DNA from: Streptomyces sp. NBC_01288
GTDB taxonomy: Bacteria > Actinomycetota > Actinomycetes > Streptomycetales > Streptomycetaceae
Length of the DNA: 64,000 bases
Direction of reading: 5' to 3'
Assembly (NCBI RefSeq): GCF_035982055.1
Contig: NZ_CP108427.1
Location: 4,030,001 to 4,094,000, forward strand
A model generated the notes under the pieces. The model worked only from the letters and a program-made list of their open reading frames with translations. It did not search any database and was not told the DNA's origin. Positions 15,954 through 25,004 of the stretch are shown here, one piece after another. The translations under genes were made by a program, and so were the position numbers. Positions within the stretch are counted from its first letter, which is position 1, and each line of letters begins with the position of its first letter.

Positions 15954-16910
15954 TCAGGACAGCCAGGCCTTCCAGGTGGAGGGGTGGCTGTCCACCCACT
16001 TCTTCGCGGCGTCGGCCGGGGAGAGTTTCTGGTCGGCGATCATCAGGGAGACCTCGTTCTGGTCCTCGGTCGTCCACTTGAACTTCTTCAGGAAGGCCGC
16101 CGCCTTGCCACCCTTCTTGGCGAAGTCCGTGTTGAGGTACTTCTCCAGCGGGGTGTGGGGGTAGGCGCAGGCGACCTTGGTGGCGTCGGCGTCGCAACCC
16201 TCCTTGTAGGCGGGGAGTTTCACCTCCGTCATGGGGACCTTCTTGAAGAGCCACTGGGGTGCGTACCAGTAGGTGAGGAAGGGCTTCTTCTCCTTGGCGA
16301 ACTGCTTCATCTGGGTGATCTGCGCGGCCTCCGAACCGGCGAACACCACTTGGTAGTTGAGCTTCAGGTTCGTCACCAGGGCCTTGTCGTTGGTGACGTA
16401 GGAGGGCGAGCCGTCCATCAACTGGCCCTTGCTGCCGCTCTCGGCGGTGCGGAACATCGAGGAGTACTTGTTGAGGTTCTTCCAGTCGATGATGTCCGGG
16501 TGCTGCTTGACCAGGTAGGTCGGGACGTACCAGCCGATGTGCCCGGTGACGCCGAGGCCGCCCGCGCGGGTGATCGTCTTCTTGTCGTCGACGTAGCGCT
16601 TCTCCTGGTCGGGGTGGCCCCAGTCCTCCAGGATCGCGTCGACCCGGCCCTGGCTGAGCGCGTCCCACGCGGGGACCTCGTCGACCTGGACGGTGTCGAC
16701 GCGGTAGTCGAGCTTGTGCTCCAACAGGTACTGCGCGACAGCCACGTTGGCCTGTGCGCCCACCCAGGACTGGACGGAGAGGGTCACGGTCTTGGAGCCC
16801 TGCGCGTTGGCGAAGGGCGAGGCCTGCTTGGTCATGTCGGCGGCGCCACAGCCCGAGAGCAGGGCGAGGGACGTCACCGCGGCCACTGAGTAAGCCGTAC
16901 GAACTCGCAT
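15954..16910 (-). CDS. Glycine betaine/proline ABC transporter substrate-binding lipoprotein
   Basis: A 318-residue OpuAC/ProX-type binding protein that captures betaine outside the cell and delivers it to the permease. The signal ends in a lipobox (LLSGCGAA), so the mature protein is a lipoprotein. The aromatic residues in SWVGAQ, EDWGHPD, GHIGWYVP and TYWYAPQWLF fit the aromatic box that holds a quaternary ammonium group. Its ATG stands one base after the permease stop, with GGGAG in the permease's last codons. It is the last gene of the leftward betB operon. Confidence 0.9.
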   Translation of the reverse strand: MRVRTAYSVAAVTSLALLSGCGAADMTKQASPFANAQGSKTVTLSVQSWVGAQANVAVAQYLLEHKLDYRVDTVQVDEVPAWDALSQGRVDAILEDWGHPDQEKRYVDDKKTITRAGGLGVTGHIGWYVPTYLVKQHPDIIDWKNLNKYSSMFRTAESGSKGQLMDGSPSYVTNDKALVTNLKLNYQVVFAGSEAAQITQMKQFAKEKKPFLTYWYAPQWLFKKVPMTEVKLPAYKEGCDADATKVACAYPHTPLEKYLNTDFAKKGGKAAAFLKKFKWTTEDQNEVSLMIADQKLSPADAAKKWVDSHPSTWKAWLS

Positions 16911-16911
16911 G

Positions 16912-18867
16912 TCACGCTCCCTTCTTGGTGCGGCGTTCCGTCGGCTGGGTCACTCGGTCGAGCATCAGGCCGAGGCAGACGATCGCGGCGCCCGCCACCA
17001 GTCCGGTCGCCAGGTCGCCCTGTGCCAGGCCGAACACGGCGTCGTAGCCGAGCGCGCCGCCGCCGACCAGGCCGCCGATGATGACGACGGCGAGGACGAG
17101 GACCACACCCTGGTTGACGGCGAGGAGCAACGCCGGGCGGGCGAGCGGGAGTTGGATCTGCCGCAGCTGCTGGGCGCTGGTCGCGCCGAGTGAGCGGGCC
17201 GATTCCAGGGCGGCCGGGTCGACCTGGCGCAGGCCCTGGGTGGTGATGCGGACGACGGCGGGGAGGGCGTAGACGACCGCCGCCGCGACGGCCGGGGCGC
17301 GGCCGACGCCGAAGAGGGCGACGACCGGGATCAGGTACACGAACTGCGGCATCGTCTGGCAGACGTCGAGGACGGGGCGCAGGGCGCGTTCGAAGCGGTC
17401 GCTGCGGGCGGCGGCGATGCCGGTCGCGAAGCCGAGGACGAGGGTGACGGCCACGGCTGCGAGTACCTGCGACAGGGTGTCGAGGGACGGCTTCCACACG
17501 CCGAGCACGCCGATCGCGGCCATGGCGAGGACGGCGGTGAGCGCGGTGCGCCAGGTGCCGATCACCCAGGCGAGGGCGGCGACGATCAGCAGCACCGACC
17601 ACCACGGCAGCCACTGGAGGCCGTCGCGTACGGGGTCCAGGACCCAGGTGGTGAAGTGGCCGGCCCAGTCGGCGGTGCCGCCGAGGTAGGGGACGCCGGA
17701 GTAGAGGTGGGCGGTCATCCAGTCGACGACGCGGTTCACCGGTTCGGCGATGTTCAGGGTCCAGCCGGAGGGCCAGTCCAGGGCGCCGGCGAGCCGGGCC
17801 ACCACCGCTACGGCCACGGTGGCGCCGAGCGCGTACAGCCACGGGCGGAGAGTCGACCCCGGTTCGCCCGCGGACTCGTCGGTCTGTTCGCCCGCCGCCG
17901 CGGTCACTCGGTCCAGTACGACGGCCAGGAGCACGATCGGGATGCCGGCGGCCAGGGCCGCGCCGACGTCCACGGAGGCGAGTGCCTGGTAGACGCGGTC
18001 GCCGAGGCCTCCGGCGCCGATGACGGAGGCGATGACGGCCATGGAGAGGGCCATCATGATCGTCTGGTTGAGGCCGAGGAGGAGTTGCTTGCGGGCCAGC
18101 GGGAGCCGTGCCGTCAACAGGCGTTGGCGTCCGGTGGCGCCCAGGGACTCGACGGCTTCCAGGACCTCCGGGTCGGCGTTGCGCAGGCCGAGCGCGGTGA
18201 GGCGGGCCATGGGCGGGGCGGCGTAGACGACGGTGGCGAGGACGGCGGCGGGGACGCCGATGCCGAAGACCAGGACGACGGGGAGGAGGTAGGCGAAGGC
18301 CGGGAGCACCTGCATGGTGTCCAGGACCGGGCGCAGTGCGCGGTCCGTGCGCTCGGAGAGGCCGCCGGCCAGGCCGAGCAGGGCGCCCACGACGACCGAG
18401 GTGAGCACCGCGACCACCATCAGCGCGAGGGTCTGCATGGTCGGGACCCACATGCCGAGCAGTCCGCAGGCGAGGAAGGCGACGCCGGTTCCGACCGCGA
18501 GCCGTACGCCCGCCACCCGCCAGGCGACGAGGGCGCCGAACGCGGTGACGCCCGCCCAGCCCGCGGCGAGCAGCACCAGGTAGACGGCGCGTACGGAGAG
18601 GACGACGGCGTTGCTGATGTAGCCGAAGAAGTAGAGGAACACCGGGGAGCTGTCGCGGTTGTCGATGATCCAGTCGTTGGCCCGGCCCAGCGGACCGGAC
18701 AGGTCGACGGTGAGGTCGTGCGGCCAACTCCCGCTGGCCCAGTGCGCGTTGGCGAGCGGTACGAGGATCGCGGCGGCGAGCGCGAGCAGCAGGAGCTTGT
18801 GCGCGGCCCGGTGCCGGAGGACGCCGGGGAGGGCGAGACGGGGGGCGGGTGCGGTGGCCGTTGCCAT
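16912..18867 (-). CDS. Glycine betaine ABC transporter permease, two ProW domains fused
   Basis: A 651-residue protein holding two complete permease modules in one chain. The first (about 130-325) carries VESLGATGRQRLLTARLPLA, the EAA-type loop that docks to the ATPase; the second (about 455-640) carries SARSLGATSAQQLRQIQLPLA. Each module is preceded by an extra helix bundle, and a polar linker of about 20 residues joins them. In E. coli, ProW is a single module that dimerises; here the dimer is covalent. The ATG at 18867 overlaps the ATPase stop by one base (TGATG) and has GGAGG upstream. Confidence 0.9.
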   Translation of the reverse strand: MATATAPAPRLALPGVLRHRAAHKLLLLALAAAILVPLANAHWASGSWPHDLTVDLSGPLGRANDWIIDNRDSSPVFLYFFGYISNAVVLSVRAVYLVLLAAGWAGVTAFGALVAWRVAGVRLAVGTGVAFLACGLLGMWVPTMQTLALMVVAVLTSVVVGALLGLAGGLSERTDRALRPVLDTMQVLPAFAYLLPVVLVFGIGVPAAVLATVVYAAPPMARLTALGLRNADPEVLEAVESLGATGRQRLLTARLPLARKQLLLGLNQTIMMALSMAVIASVIGAGGLGDRVYQALASVDVGAALAAGIPIVLLAVVLDRVTAAAGEQTDESAGEPGSTLRPWLYALGATVAVAVVARLAGALDWPSGWTLNIAEPVNRVVDWMTAHLYSGVPYLGGTADWAGHFTTWVLDPVRDGLQWLPWWSVLLIVAALAWVIGTWRTALTAVLAMAAIGVLGVWKPSLDTLSQVLAAVAVTLVLGFATGIAAARSDRFERALRPVLDVCQTMPQFVYLIPVVALFGVGRAPAVAAAVVYALPAVVRITTQGLRQVDPAALESARSLGATSAQQLRQIQLPLARPALLLAVNQGVVLVLAVVIIGGLVGGGALGYDAVFGLAQGDLATGLVAGAAIVCLGLMLDRVTQPTERRTKKGA

Positions 18868-19961
18868 CAGACCGCCTCCTTGCCGGTGCCGGCGAGCTCC
18901 GCCCCGGCCACGACGTCCAGCAGCCGGGCATGGTCGACCACGCCCAGGCAGTGGCCGTCCTCGACGACGCAGGCGGGCTTTCCGCTGCGGGACACGACCT
19001 TGATGGCCTCGGCGACGACCGCGTCGGCCGCGAGGGCGCCGGGGTGCTCCCGGTCTCCGCAGTCCCCGGGCCGCATCGCCGTACGGACCGTCATGACGTC
19101 CGCGCGCGGGACGTCGCGCACGAACTCGCGGACGTAGTCGTCGGCGGGTGAGCCGACGATCTCCTCGGGGGTGCCGAGCTGGACGATGCGGCCGTCGCGC
19201 ATCAGGGCGATGCGGTCGCCGAGTTTCAGCGCCTCGTTCAGGTCGTGGGTGATGAAGACCATCGTGCGGCCCTCTTCCTGGTGCAGCCGGACGACCTCCT
19301 CCTGCATGTCGCGCCGGATCAGCGGGTCGAGCGCGCTGAACGGCTCGTCGAACAGCAGGACTTGGGGGTCGACCGCCAACGCCCGGGCCAGGCCGACGCG
19401 TTGGCGCTGGCCGCCGGAGAGCTGGCCGGGGCGGCGCTGCTCCATGCCTTCCAGGCCGACCTTGGTGACGACCTCGGCGGCGCGGCGGCGGCGCTCGGCC
19501 TTGCCGACGCCCTGGATCTCCAGGCCGTAGGCGACGTTGTCGAGGACCGTGCGGTGCGGGAGGAGGCCGAAGTGCTGGAAGACCATCGCGGCGCGGTGGC
19601 GGCGGAGTTCGCGCAGCCGGGACCTGTCCATCGCGCGGACGTCCTCGCCGTCGATGGCGATGGTGCCGGCGGTGGGTTCGATGAGGCGGGTGAGGCAGCG
19701 GACCAGGGTGGACTTGCCGGAGCCGGACAGGCCCATCACCACGAAGACCTCGCCCTTGCGGACGTCGAAGGAGACGTCGCGGACGGCGGCGGTGCAGCCG
19801 GTGCGGGTGCGCAGGTCGGCGGCGTCGAGGGCGGTGAGTTCGGGGTCGGCGGGGACCTGGTCGGCCTTCGGGCCGAAGACCTTCCAGAGGCCGTCCACCG
19901 AGAACACGGGGTTGCCGGAGACGCTGGGGGTACTGGAGGTACTCGTCGTCGCGGTACTCAT
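18867..19961 (-). CDS. Glycine betaine ABC transporter ATP-binding protein (ProV/OpuAA-like)
   Basis: A 364-residue ATPase: Walker A GLSGSGKST, Q-loop MVFQHFGLLPHRTVLDN, signature LSGGQRQRVGLARALA, Walker B VLLFDEPFSALDP and the switch His in VFITHDLNEAL. The C-terminal 90 residues look like the CBS-type regulatory tail that senses ionic strength in OpuA. The N-terminal 35 residues are a Ser/Thr-rich extension. The ATG at 19961 overlaps the stop of the GMC gene (TGATG), and its own stop overlaps the permease start. The three are thus tightly coupled. Confidence 0.92.
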   Translation of the reverse strand: MSTATTSTSSTPSVSGNPVFSVDGLWKVFGPKADQVPADPELTALDAADLRTRTGCTAAVRDVSFDVRKGEVFVVMGLSGSGKSTLVRCLTRLIEPTAGTIAIDGEDVRAMDRSRLRELRRHRAAMVFQHFGLLPHRTVLDNVAYGLEIQGVGKAERRRRAAEVVTKVGLEGMEQRRPGQLSGGQRQRVGLARALAVDPQVLLFDEPFSALDPLIRRDMQEEVVRLHQEEGRTMVFITHDLNEALKLGDRIALMRDGRIVQLGTPEEIVGSPADDYVREFVRDVPRADVMTVRTAMRPGDCGDREHPGALAADAVVAEAIKVVSRSGKPACVVEDGHCLGVVDHARLLDVVAGAELAGTGKEAV

Positions 19962-21502
19962 CACGCACCATCTCCGATCAGGTCGACAGCCCTCTCGCCG
20001 ACCATGAGCACCCCGATCATCGGGTTCACGGCGGGCATGGTCGGGAAGACGGAGGCATCGGCGATGCGGATGCCGTCCAGGCCGCGGACCCTCAACTCGG
20101 GGTCGACCACGGCCAGTTCGTCGGTGTCGTCGCCCATGCGGCAGGTGCCGGCCGGGTGGTAGACGGTGTGGGCGACCTTGCGGGCGTACTCGCTCAGTTC
20201 CGCGTCGCCGAGGATCTCCGGGCCGGGGCACACCTCGCGCTTGAGCCAGCGGGCGAGTGGTTCGGTCTTCGCGATCTCGCGGGCGATGCGGATGCCGTCG
20301 ACGAGGGTGCGGCCGTCGTAGTCGTCCTCGTCGGTGAAGTACCGGAAGTCCAGGGCGGGTTTGACGGCCGGGTCGGCGCTCTCCAGGTACAGGCGCCCGC
20401 GGCTCTTCGGCTTGGGGATGTTCGGGGTCATGGAGACGCCGAACTCCGGGCGTTCGTAGCCGAGGCGCTCGGGATTGTCCGTGAAGGGGACCTGGTAGAA
20501 GTGGAACATCAGGTCCGGGCCCGGGAGTTGGGGGTCGCGGCGCACGAACAGGCCCGCGTCGGAGTCCATCGCGGAGTTCTCCGGGATCGGCCCGTTCGTC
20601 TCCCAGACGATCACCGACTCGGGGTGGTCGAGGAGGTTCTCGCCGACGCCCGGGAGGTCTACGGCGACCGGGATGCCGAGCGCTTCGAGATCCTTGCGGG
20701 GGCCGATGCCCGAGTGCAGGAGCAGCCGCGGGGAGTCGACGGCGCCGGCGCACAGGACGACCTCGCGGCGGGCGCGGACGAGGAGTTCCTCGCCGTCCTC
20801 GGTGCGGACGTGCACGCCTTCCGCGCGGGTGCCGTTCAGCTCCAGCCGGTGCGCCCAGGTCTCAAGGAAGAGGGTGAGGTTGGGGCGCTCGTCCATCACC
20901 GGGTGGAGATACGCGACGGACGCGCTGGACCGCTTGTTGTTCTCCGGGTGGTATGCGAGGTCGAAGAAGCCGACGCCGTCCGTGAACGGCGCCTTGTTGA
21001 AGCCCTCGACGCGCGGGACGTCGAGTGCTTCCTGGGCCGCCTCGACGAAGTCGCGGGCGATGGCGTTCCGGTCCTTCTCGTCGACGGGGACGATGTTGTT
21101 GAGGAGGCGGGCGTAGTACGCCTCCATCGATATCGAGCCCCAGCCCTTGGCGCCGGCCGCCTCCCACTCGTCCCAGTCGGACGGCAGCGGCTTGAAGGCG
21201 ATGAGGGTGTTGTGCGAGGAGCAGCCGCCGAGCACGCGGGCGCGGCTGTGCCGGATGTGGGAGTTGCCGCGCGGCTGCTCGGTGGTCGGGTAGTCGTAGT
21301 CCAGGTCGCCGCCGAGGAGGCCCATCCAGCGGCGCAGGGTCAGTACGTCCTCGCGGCCGACGTCGCTGGGGCCGCCTTCGATGACGGCGACGGTGACGTC
21401 GGGGTTCTCGGTGAGGCGGGAGGCGATGACGGAGCCTGCGGTGCCGCCGCCGATGACGACATAGTCGTACATGTACTCGTTCTCGGGCATGGGGGTACTC
21501 AC
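19961..21502 (-). CDS. betA: GMC family oxidoreductase, probable choline dehydrogenase
   Basis: An FAD enzyme of 513 residues that likely oxidises choline to betaine aldehyde. Residues about 13-45 form the FAD-binding fold (DYVVIGGGTAGSVIASRL); both GMC signatures are present (GNSHIRHSRARVLGGCSSHN and GAVDSPRLLLHSGIG), and the C-terminal HPAGTCRMG and PAVNPMIGVLMVGERA carry the active-site His and Asn. Choline specificity is inferred from the neighbouring betB and betaine transporter. Two starts are possible: GTG 21502, or ATG 21490, which has GGAG about 11 bases upstream. The gene is 71 bases downstream of betB. Confidence 0.85.
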   Translation of the reverse strand: MSTPMPENEYMYDYVVIGGGTAGSVIASRLTENPDVTVAVIEGGPSDVGREDVLTLRRWMGLLGGDLDYDYPTTEQPRGNSHIRHSRARVLGGCSSHNTLIAFKPLPSDWDEWEAAGAKGWGSISMEAYYARLLNNIVPVDEKDRNAIARDFVEAAQEALDVPRVEGFNKAPFTDGVGFFDLAYHPENNKRSSASVAYLHPVMDERPNLTLFLETWAHRLELNGTRAEGVHVRTEDGEELLVRARREVVLCAGAVDSPRLLLHSGIGPRKDLEALGIPVAVDLPGVGENLLDHPESVIVWETNGPIPENSAMDSDAGLFVRRDPQLPGPDLMFHFYQVPFTDNPERLGYERPEFGVSMTPNIPKPKSRGRLYLESADPAVKPALDFRYFTDEDDYDGRTLVDGIRIAREIAKTEPLARWLKREVCPGPEILGDAELSEYARKVAHTVYHPAGTCRMGDDTDELAVVDPELRVRGLDGIRIADASVFPTMPAVNPMIGVLMVGERAVDLIGDGA

Positions 21503-21573
21503 TCCAGTCGGAAAAGATCGAGGCGGGGCTCAGCCCGCGAGGCAGCCGGGAGCCGGGAGCCGGGACCGGGGGA

Positions 21574-23100
21574 TCAGCCCGCGAACCAGCGCACCGGCTT
21601 CGGCGCCAGGTTCTGGTAGACGTGCTTGGCCTCGCGGTACTCGGCGAGTCCGGCGGGGCCGAGTTCGCGGCCCACACCGCTCTTTCCGAAGCCGCCCCAC
21701 TCCGCCTGCGGGAGGTAGGGGTGGAAGTCGTTGATCCAGACGGTGCCGTGCCGCAGCCGTCCGGCGACGCGGCGCGCGCGGCCCGCGTCGGCGGTCCAGA
21801 CGGCGCCCGCGAGGCCGTACTCGGTGTCGTTGGCGAGCGCGACCGCCTCGTCCTCGGTGCGGAAGGTCTCGACGGTGAGGACCGGTCCGAAGACCTCCTC
21901 GCGTACGACGGTCATCTCGCGGTGGCACTGGTCGAGGACGGTCGGCTCGTAGAAGTAGCCGGTGGCGGGCCGGGTCGCGGTGGGCTCGGGGCGCTTGCCG
22001 CCGGAGCGCAGCACCGCGCCCTCGGCCAGGGCGGAGGCGACGTACGACTCGGTCTTGGCGCGCTGCTGTTCGGAGACGAGGGGGCCGCACTCGACGCCGT
22101 CCTCGGTGCCGCGGCCGAGGCGGATCTTCTCGGCGCGGCGGGCGAGTTCGGCGACGAAGCGCTCGCGGACGGACTCCTCGACGATGAGGCGGGCGCCCGC
22201 GGAGCAGACCTGGCCGCTGTGGATGAAGGCCGCGTTGAGAGCCTGGTCGACGGCGGTGTCGAAGCCCTCCTCGGTGGCGCAGGCGTCGGCGAAGACGACA
22301 TTGGGGTTCTTGCCGCCGAGTTCGAGGGCGACCTTCTTGACGGTCACGGCGGCGGCCTGGGCGACCTTCGTGCCGCTGATGAGGCCGCCGGTGAAGGAGA
22401 CGAGGTCGACGTCGGGGTGCTCGGCGAGCCGGGCGCCGACCGAGTGGCCGGGGCCGGTGACGATGTTGGCGACACCGGCGGGCAGACCGGCCTCGACGAG
22501 CAGGTCGATCAGGGCGACCGTCGTCAGCGGGGTGATCTCGCTGGGCTTGACGACGAAGGTGTTGCCGGCCGCGAGGGCGGGCGCGATCTTCCAACTCGCC
22601 TGGAGCAGCGGGTAGTTCCAGGGGGTGATCAGCGCGCAGACACCGACGGACTCGTGCACGACGACGCTGTGCACCTCGGGCGTGCCCGCGTCGACGACCC
22701 GGCCGGGGGCCTCACCCGCGACGAGGTCGGCGAAGTAGCGGAAGGCGTCGGCGACACAGTCGATGTCGACACGACCTTCTTCTACGGTCTTGCCCGCGTC
22801 CCGGCTCTCCAGCAGCCCGAGCTGTTCGCGGTCGCGCACGAGGAGGTCGGCGACGCGGCGCAGCAGGGCGGCGCGCTCGGTGACGGGGGTGAGCGGCCAG
22901 GCTCCCTGGCCGCCGTCGAAGGCGGCACGGGCGGCGGCCACGGCTATGTCCGTGTCCTTCTCGTCGCCCTCCGCGACCACGGCGAACGGCAGCGCGTCCG
23001 CGGGGTCGATGATCTCGCGGGTGGCGCCGGAGACCGCTTCGAGCCACTCCCCGCCCGCGTGAATGGTCTTCCCCGCCTGCTGTTCCGTGTTGTCGGCCAT
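21574..23100 (-). CDS. betB: Betaine-aldehyde dehydrogenase (aldehyde dehydrogenase family)
   Basis: A 508-residue NAD(P)-dependent aldehyde dehydrogenase that should convert betaine aldehyde to glycine betaine. Visible motifs are TPWNYPLLQASWK, the glutamate in LELGGKNPN, the catalytic cysteine in HSGQVCSAGAR, and EEVFGPVLTV. First gene of the operon, followed by the GMC oxidase and the transporter, so the cluster both makes and imports betaine. GGAAGG lies about 10 bases before the ATG. Other aldehydes cannot be excluded from sequence alone. Confidence 0.88.
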   Translation of the reverse strand: MADNTEQQAGKTIHAGGEWLEAVSGATREIIDPADALPFAVVAEGDEKDTDIAVAAARAAFDGGQGAWPLTPVTERAALLRRVADLLVRDREQLGLLESRDAGKTVEEGRVDIDCVADAFRYFADLVAGEAPGRVVDAGTPEVHSVVVHESVGVCALITPWNYPLLQASWKIAPALAAGNTFVVKPSEITPLTTVALIDLLVEAGLPAGVANIVTGPGHSVGARLAEHPDVDLVSFTGGLISGTKVAQAAAVTVKKVALELGGKNPNVVFADACATEEGFDTAVDQALNAAFIHSGQVCSAGARLIVEESVRERFVAELARRAEKIRLGRGTEDGVECGPLVSEQQRAKTESYVASALAEGAVLRSGGKRPEPTATRPATGYFYEPTVLDQCHREMTVVREEVFGPVLTVETFRTEDEAVALANDTEYGLAGAVWTADAGRARRVAGRLRHGTVWINDFHPYLPQAEWGGFGKSGVGRELGPAGLAEYREAKHVYQNLAPKPVRWFAG

Positions 23101-23305
23101 GATCGGTATTGCCTTCCGTTCCTGTTCAGCGCCCCAGCGTCACCTAACTGTCACTCTCGGGGACTGCGAGCGCCTGCCCGGGACGTCCGTATGCATGCGT
23201 AATCCATGGCCGAAAGTGGGCCGCGTCACTGAACATGTGGACATATGGGGCGAAACGTAGGCTCGCCGATGGCACGGGCCACGAAGGCGACGGTGCGGCC
23301 CCGGG
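23101..23305. other. Promoter region of the betaine operon
   Basis: About 205 bases between betB and the downstream stop of the leftward membrane protein gene. It should hold the operon promoter. It is less GC-rich than its surroundings around 23180-23250, with CATATG and ATGCATGCGTAAT-type stretches. I see no convincing named operator; no BetI/GbsR gene is adjacent. Confidence 0.4.
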
Positions 23306-24559
23306 TCAGTTAACGGAGGCGTCGTCGCAGGTCCCTGCCTGCGGGCAGAACCAGGTCACCGCCGTGGCGAGCAGCTGGAGCTCGTCCTCGCGGCCGTCCG
23401 CGTCGGGGCCGTAGGCGGCGACGGCGTAGATGGTGCCGTCGGAGGCGACGAAGCGTTCGTCGTAGACATGCCAGGTGCCGATGTCGGGCTCGCCCTTGAG
23501 GGAGCCGGCCGTGTACTCCAGTCGTGAACCCGTGAAGGTGCCGTCATCGAGGGTCTGAAGGCCGAGCTTGTGGAAGCCGTCCGGCTTGGGTGTCTCGTCG
23601 GAGAGGTAGAGCTCGAACGACGCGGCCGGGGAGGGCTCTGCCACCTGGTACACCTGAAGCCGGTGTTCGCCGTCCCCGCTGCGGTAGTTGACCACGTCGA
23701 TGCCGTACGAGGACGCCACCGTGGAGCGGGTCCAGCCGTCCGGGTAGGCGATCCGGAAGCCCTCGGGGTCCTCGTGCGACTGGTAGCCGGCGGGGAGTTC
23801 CGGGGTGGAGGCGGAAGGGGACGCGGTGTCGGTCGAAGGGGACGGGGACACGTCCGTCGGTTCCGAGGTGCCGGGCGTCGGCGACGACGCGGCGACCGTG
23901 TGACCGCCCTTGCCGTCGTCGTCCCCCGACTCGACCACGAGGGTGAGCACCAGGCTCACGGCCACACCGACCACGGCGGCACCGACGACCACGGACCAGA
24001 CGAGCCGGCGGCTGAACCCGGGGCGAGGCCACCCGGGGACCGGCGCTCCGACGCCGGTCAGCGGCTCGGGCGAGGGCCAGAAGCCGGGCCCAGGGTCGGC
24101 GCCGGCGCCGGTTCCCGCTCCGGCGTCGCTGCCCGCGCCCATGCCGCTCGGCCCGTGCCACGTGCCCGCCTCGGCCGGCCAGGGCACCGGCACCGGCCCC
24201 GGCGGCAGGGTGGGCGGCGTACGGGCCTCACTCGGCGCGTCCGCCGCCGCCCACCACTCCGGCATGGAGTCCGGTCGGGGCGGAGGCAGGAGCGAGGGCG
24301 GAGGCAAGGGCGAGGGCGGGGCCGGAGGCGGGGTCACCGAAGCTGTCGGCGCCTCCGGGCCAACGGCCCCGGCACCCGCCACGTCCCCCGAACCCGAGCC
24401 CAGGCCCGTCGCCGCACCGGAACCCGAGCCCGTCGCCGCACCCGAGCCCAAGCCCGCCCCCGAGCCCAAGCCCTCCCCCGAGCCCGTCCCCGTACCGTCG
24501 CCGTCCTCCCACCGCTGGGTCTCCTCGTTCCAGTACCGCGGCCCCGGTCCCCCGCTCAT
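23306..24559 (-). CDS. Membrane protein with low-complexity N-terminus and conserved extracytoplasmic C-terminal domain
   Basis: A 417-residue protein. It begins with a YWNEETQRWEDG motif, then long Gly/Ser and Pro-rich repeats (about 20-190, presumably disordered and cytoplasmic), one helix (LVWSVVVGAAVVGVAVSLVLTLVV), a Ser/Thr/Pro stalk, and an outer domain of about 150 residues ending FCPQAGTCDD. The outer domain resembles that of the protein at 31062-31838: both have DPxG(F/Y), GWTR, LQ(V/I), (A/S)DG(T/S)(I/L)YAV and a C-terminal cysteine pair. Start ATG 24559 with GAGGGA ahead. Third gene of a leftward run beginning at 26765. Function unknown. Confidence 0.72.
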   Translation of the reverse strand: MSGGPGPRYWNEETQRWEDGDGTGTGSGEGLGSGAGLGSGAATGSGSGAATGLGSGSGDVAGAGAVGPEAPTASVTPPPAPPSPLPPPSLLPPPRPDSMPEWWAAADAPSEARTPPTLPPGPVPVPWPAEAGTWHGPSGMGAGSDAGAGTGAGADPGPGFWPSPEPLTGVGAPVPGWPRPGFSRRLVWSVVVGAAVVGVAVSLVLTLVVESGDDDGKGGHTVAASSPTPGTSEPTDVSPSPSTDTASPSASTPELPAGYQSHEDPEGFRIAYPDGWTRSTVASSYGIDVVNYRSGDGEHRLQVYQVAEPSPAASFELYLSDETPKPDGFHKLGLQTLDDGTFTGSRLEYTAGSLKGEPDIGTWHVYDERFVASDGTIYAVAAYGPDADGREDELQLLATAVTWFCPQAGTCDDASVN

Positions 24560-24581
24560 GGCGTCCCTCTCCCGCCCCGAC

Positions 24582-24935
24582 TCACAGCCCGACCAACCCG
24601 GCCACGGCACCCGCCGACGCGAGCACGCCGAGCAGGGCCTGCGAGTCGGCGAGCAGTTCCCGGAGGCGTTCGCGGCGCGTCGGGGCCGCCTCGCCGGTGC
24701 GGGTGATCTCGTCCTCCGTGTCGGCGAGCGCCGCGTCCAGCGCCGCCGTCCGGTCCGTGCCGCGCACCCGGGTGAGATCGGCGCGCAACTCCCGTACTGC
24801 CTTCAGGAGTTCCTCGGCCGCCTCGTCGCGCTGCGGTGCCGTGCCGTGGTGACTGACGGCCTGCGCGTGGCTGCCGACGGCGAAGGTGCTGTGGGAGACG
24901 TCTCCGAAGCTGACGTTCGGCTCATCCGTTGCCAT
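24582..24935 (-). CDS. Small protein with beta-hairpin-like N-terminus and coiled coil
   Basis: A 117-residue protein. The first 30 residues alternate polar and hydrophobic residues around SHSTFAVGSHAQAVS, resembling short Gly/His beta-hairpin repeats seen in actinobacterial signalling and conflict proteins. Residues about 35-95 are a charged helix or coiled coil, and the last 20 are hydrophobic (LGVLASAGAVAGLVGL). It lies 22 bases upstream of the next gene of the run. No function is known; the hairpin motif is shared with the upstream membrane protein. Confidence 0.65.
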   Translation of the reverse strand: MATDEPNVSFGDVSHSTFAVGSHAQAVSHHGTAPQRDEAAEELLKAVRELRADLTRVRGTDRTAALDAALADTEDEITRTGEAAPTRRERLRELLADSQALLGVLASAGAVAGLVGL

Positions 24936-25004
24936 CGGTCGAGGGTCCCTTCATGAGGTCGTGAGATTCATCAGGTCGCGGGGTTCATAGGGTCGCGCGG
25001 CTCA

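Noticed and set aside
21531..21583. Short repeat TCAGCCCGCGA at both ends of a CGGGAGC-rich stretch between betB and the GMC gene
   Set aside because: A minor local duplication around the betB stop; no sign of a mobile element.
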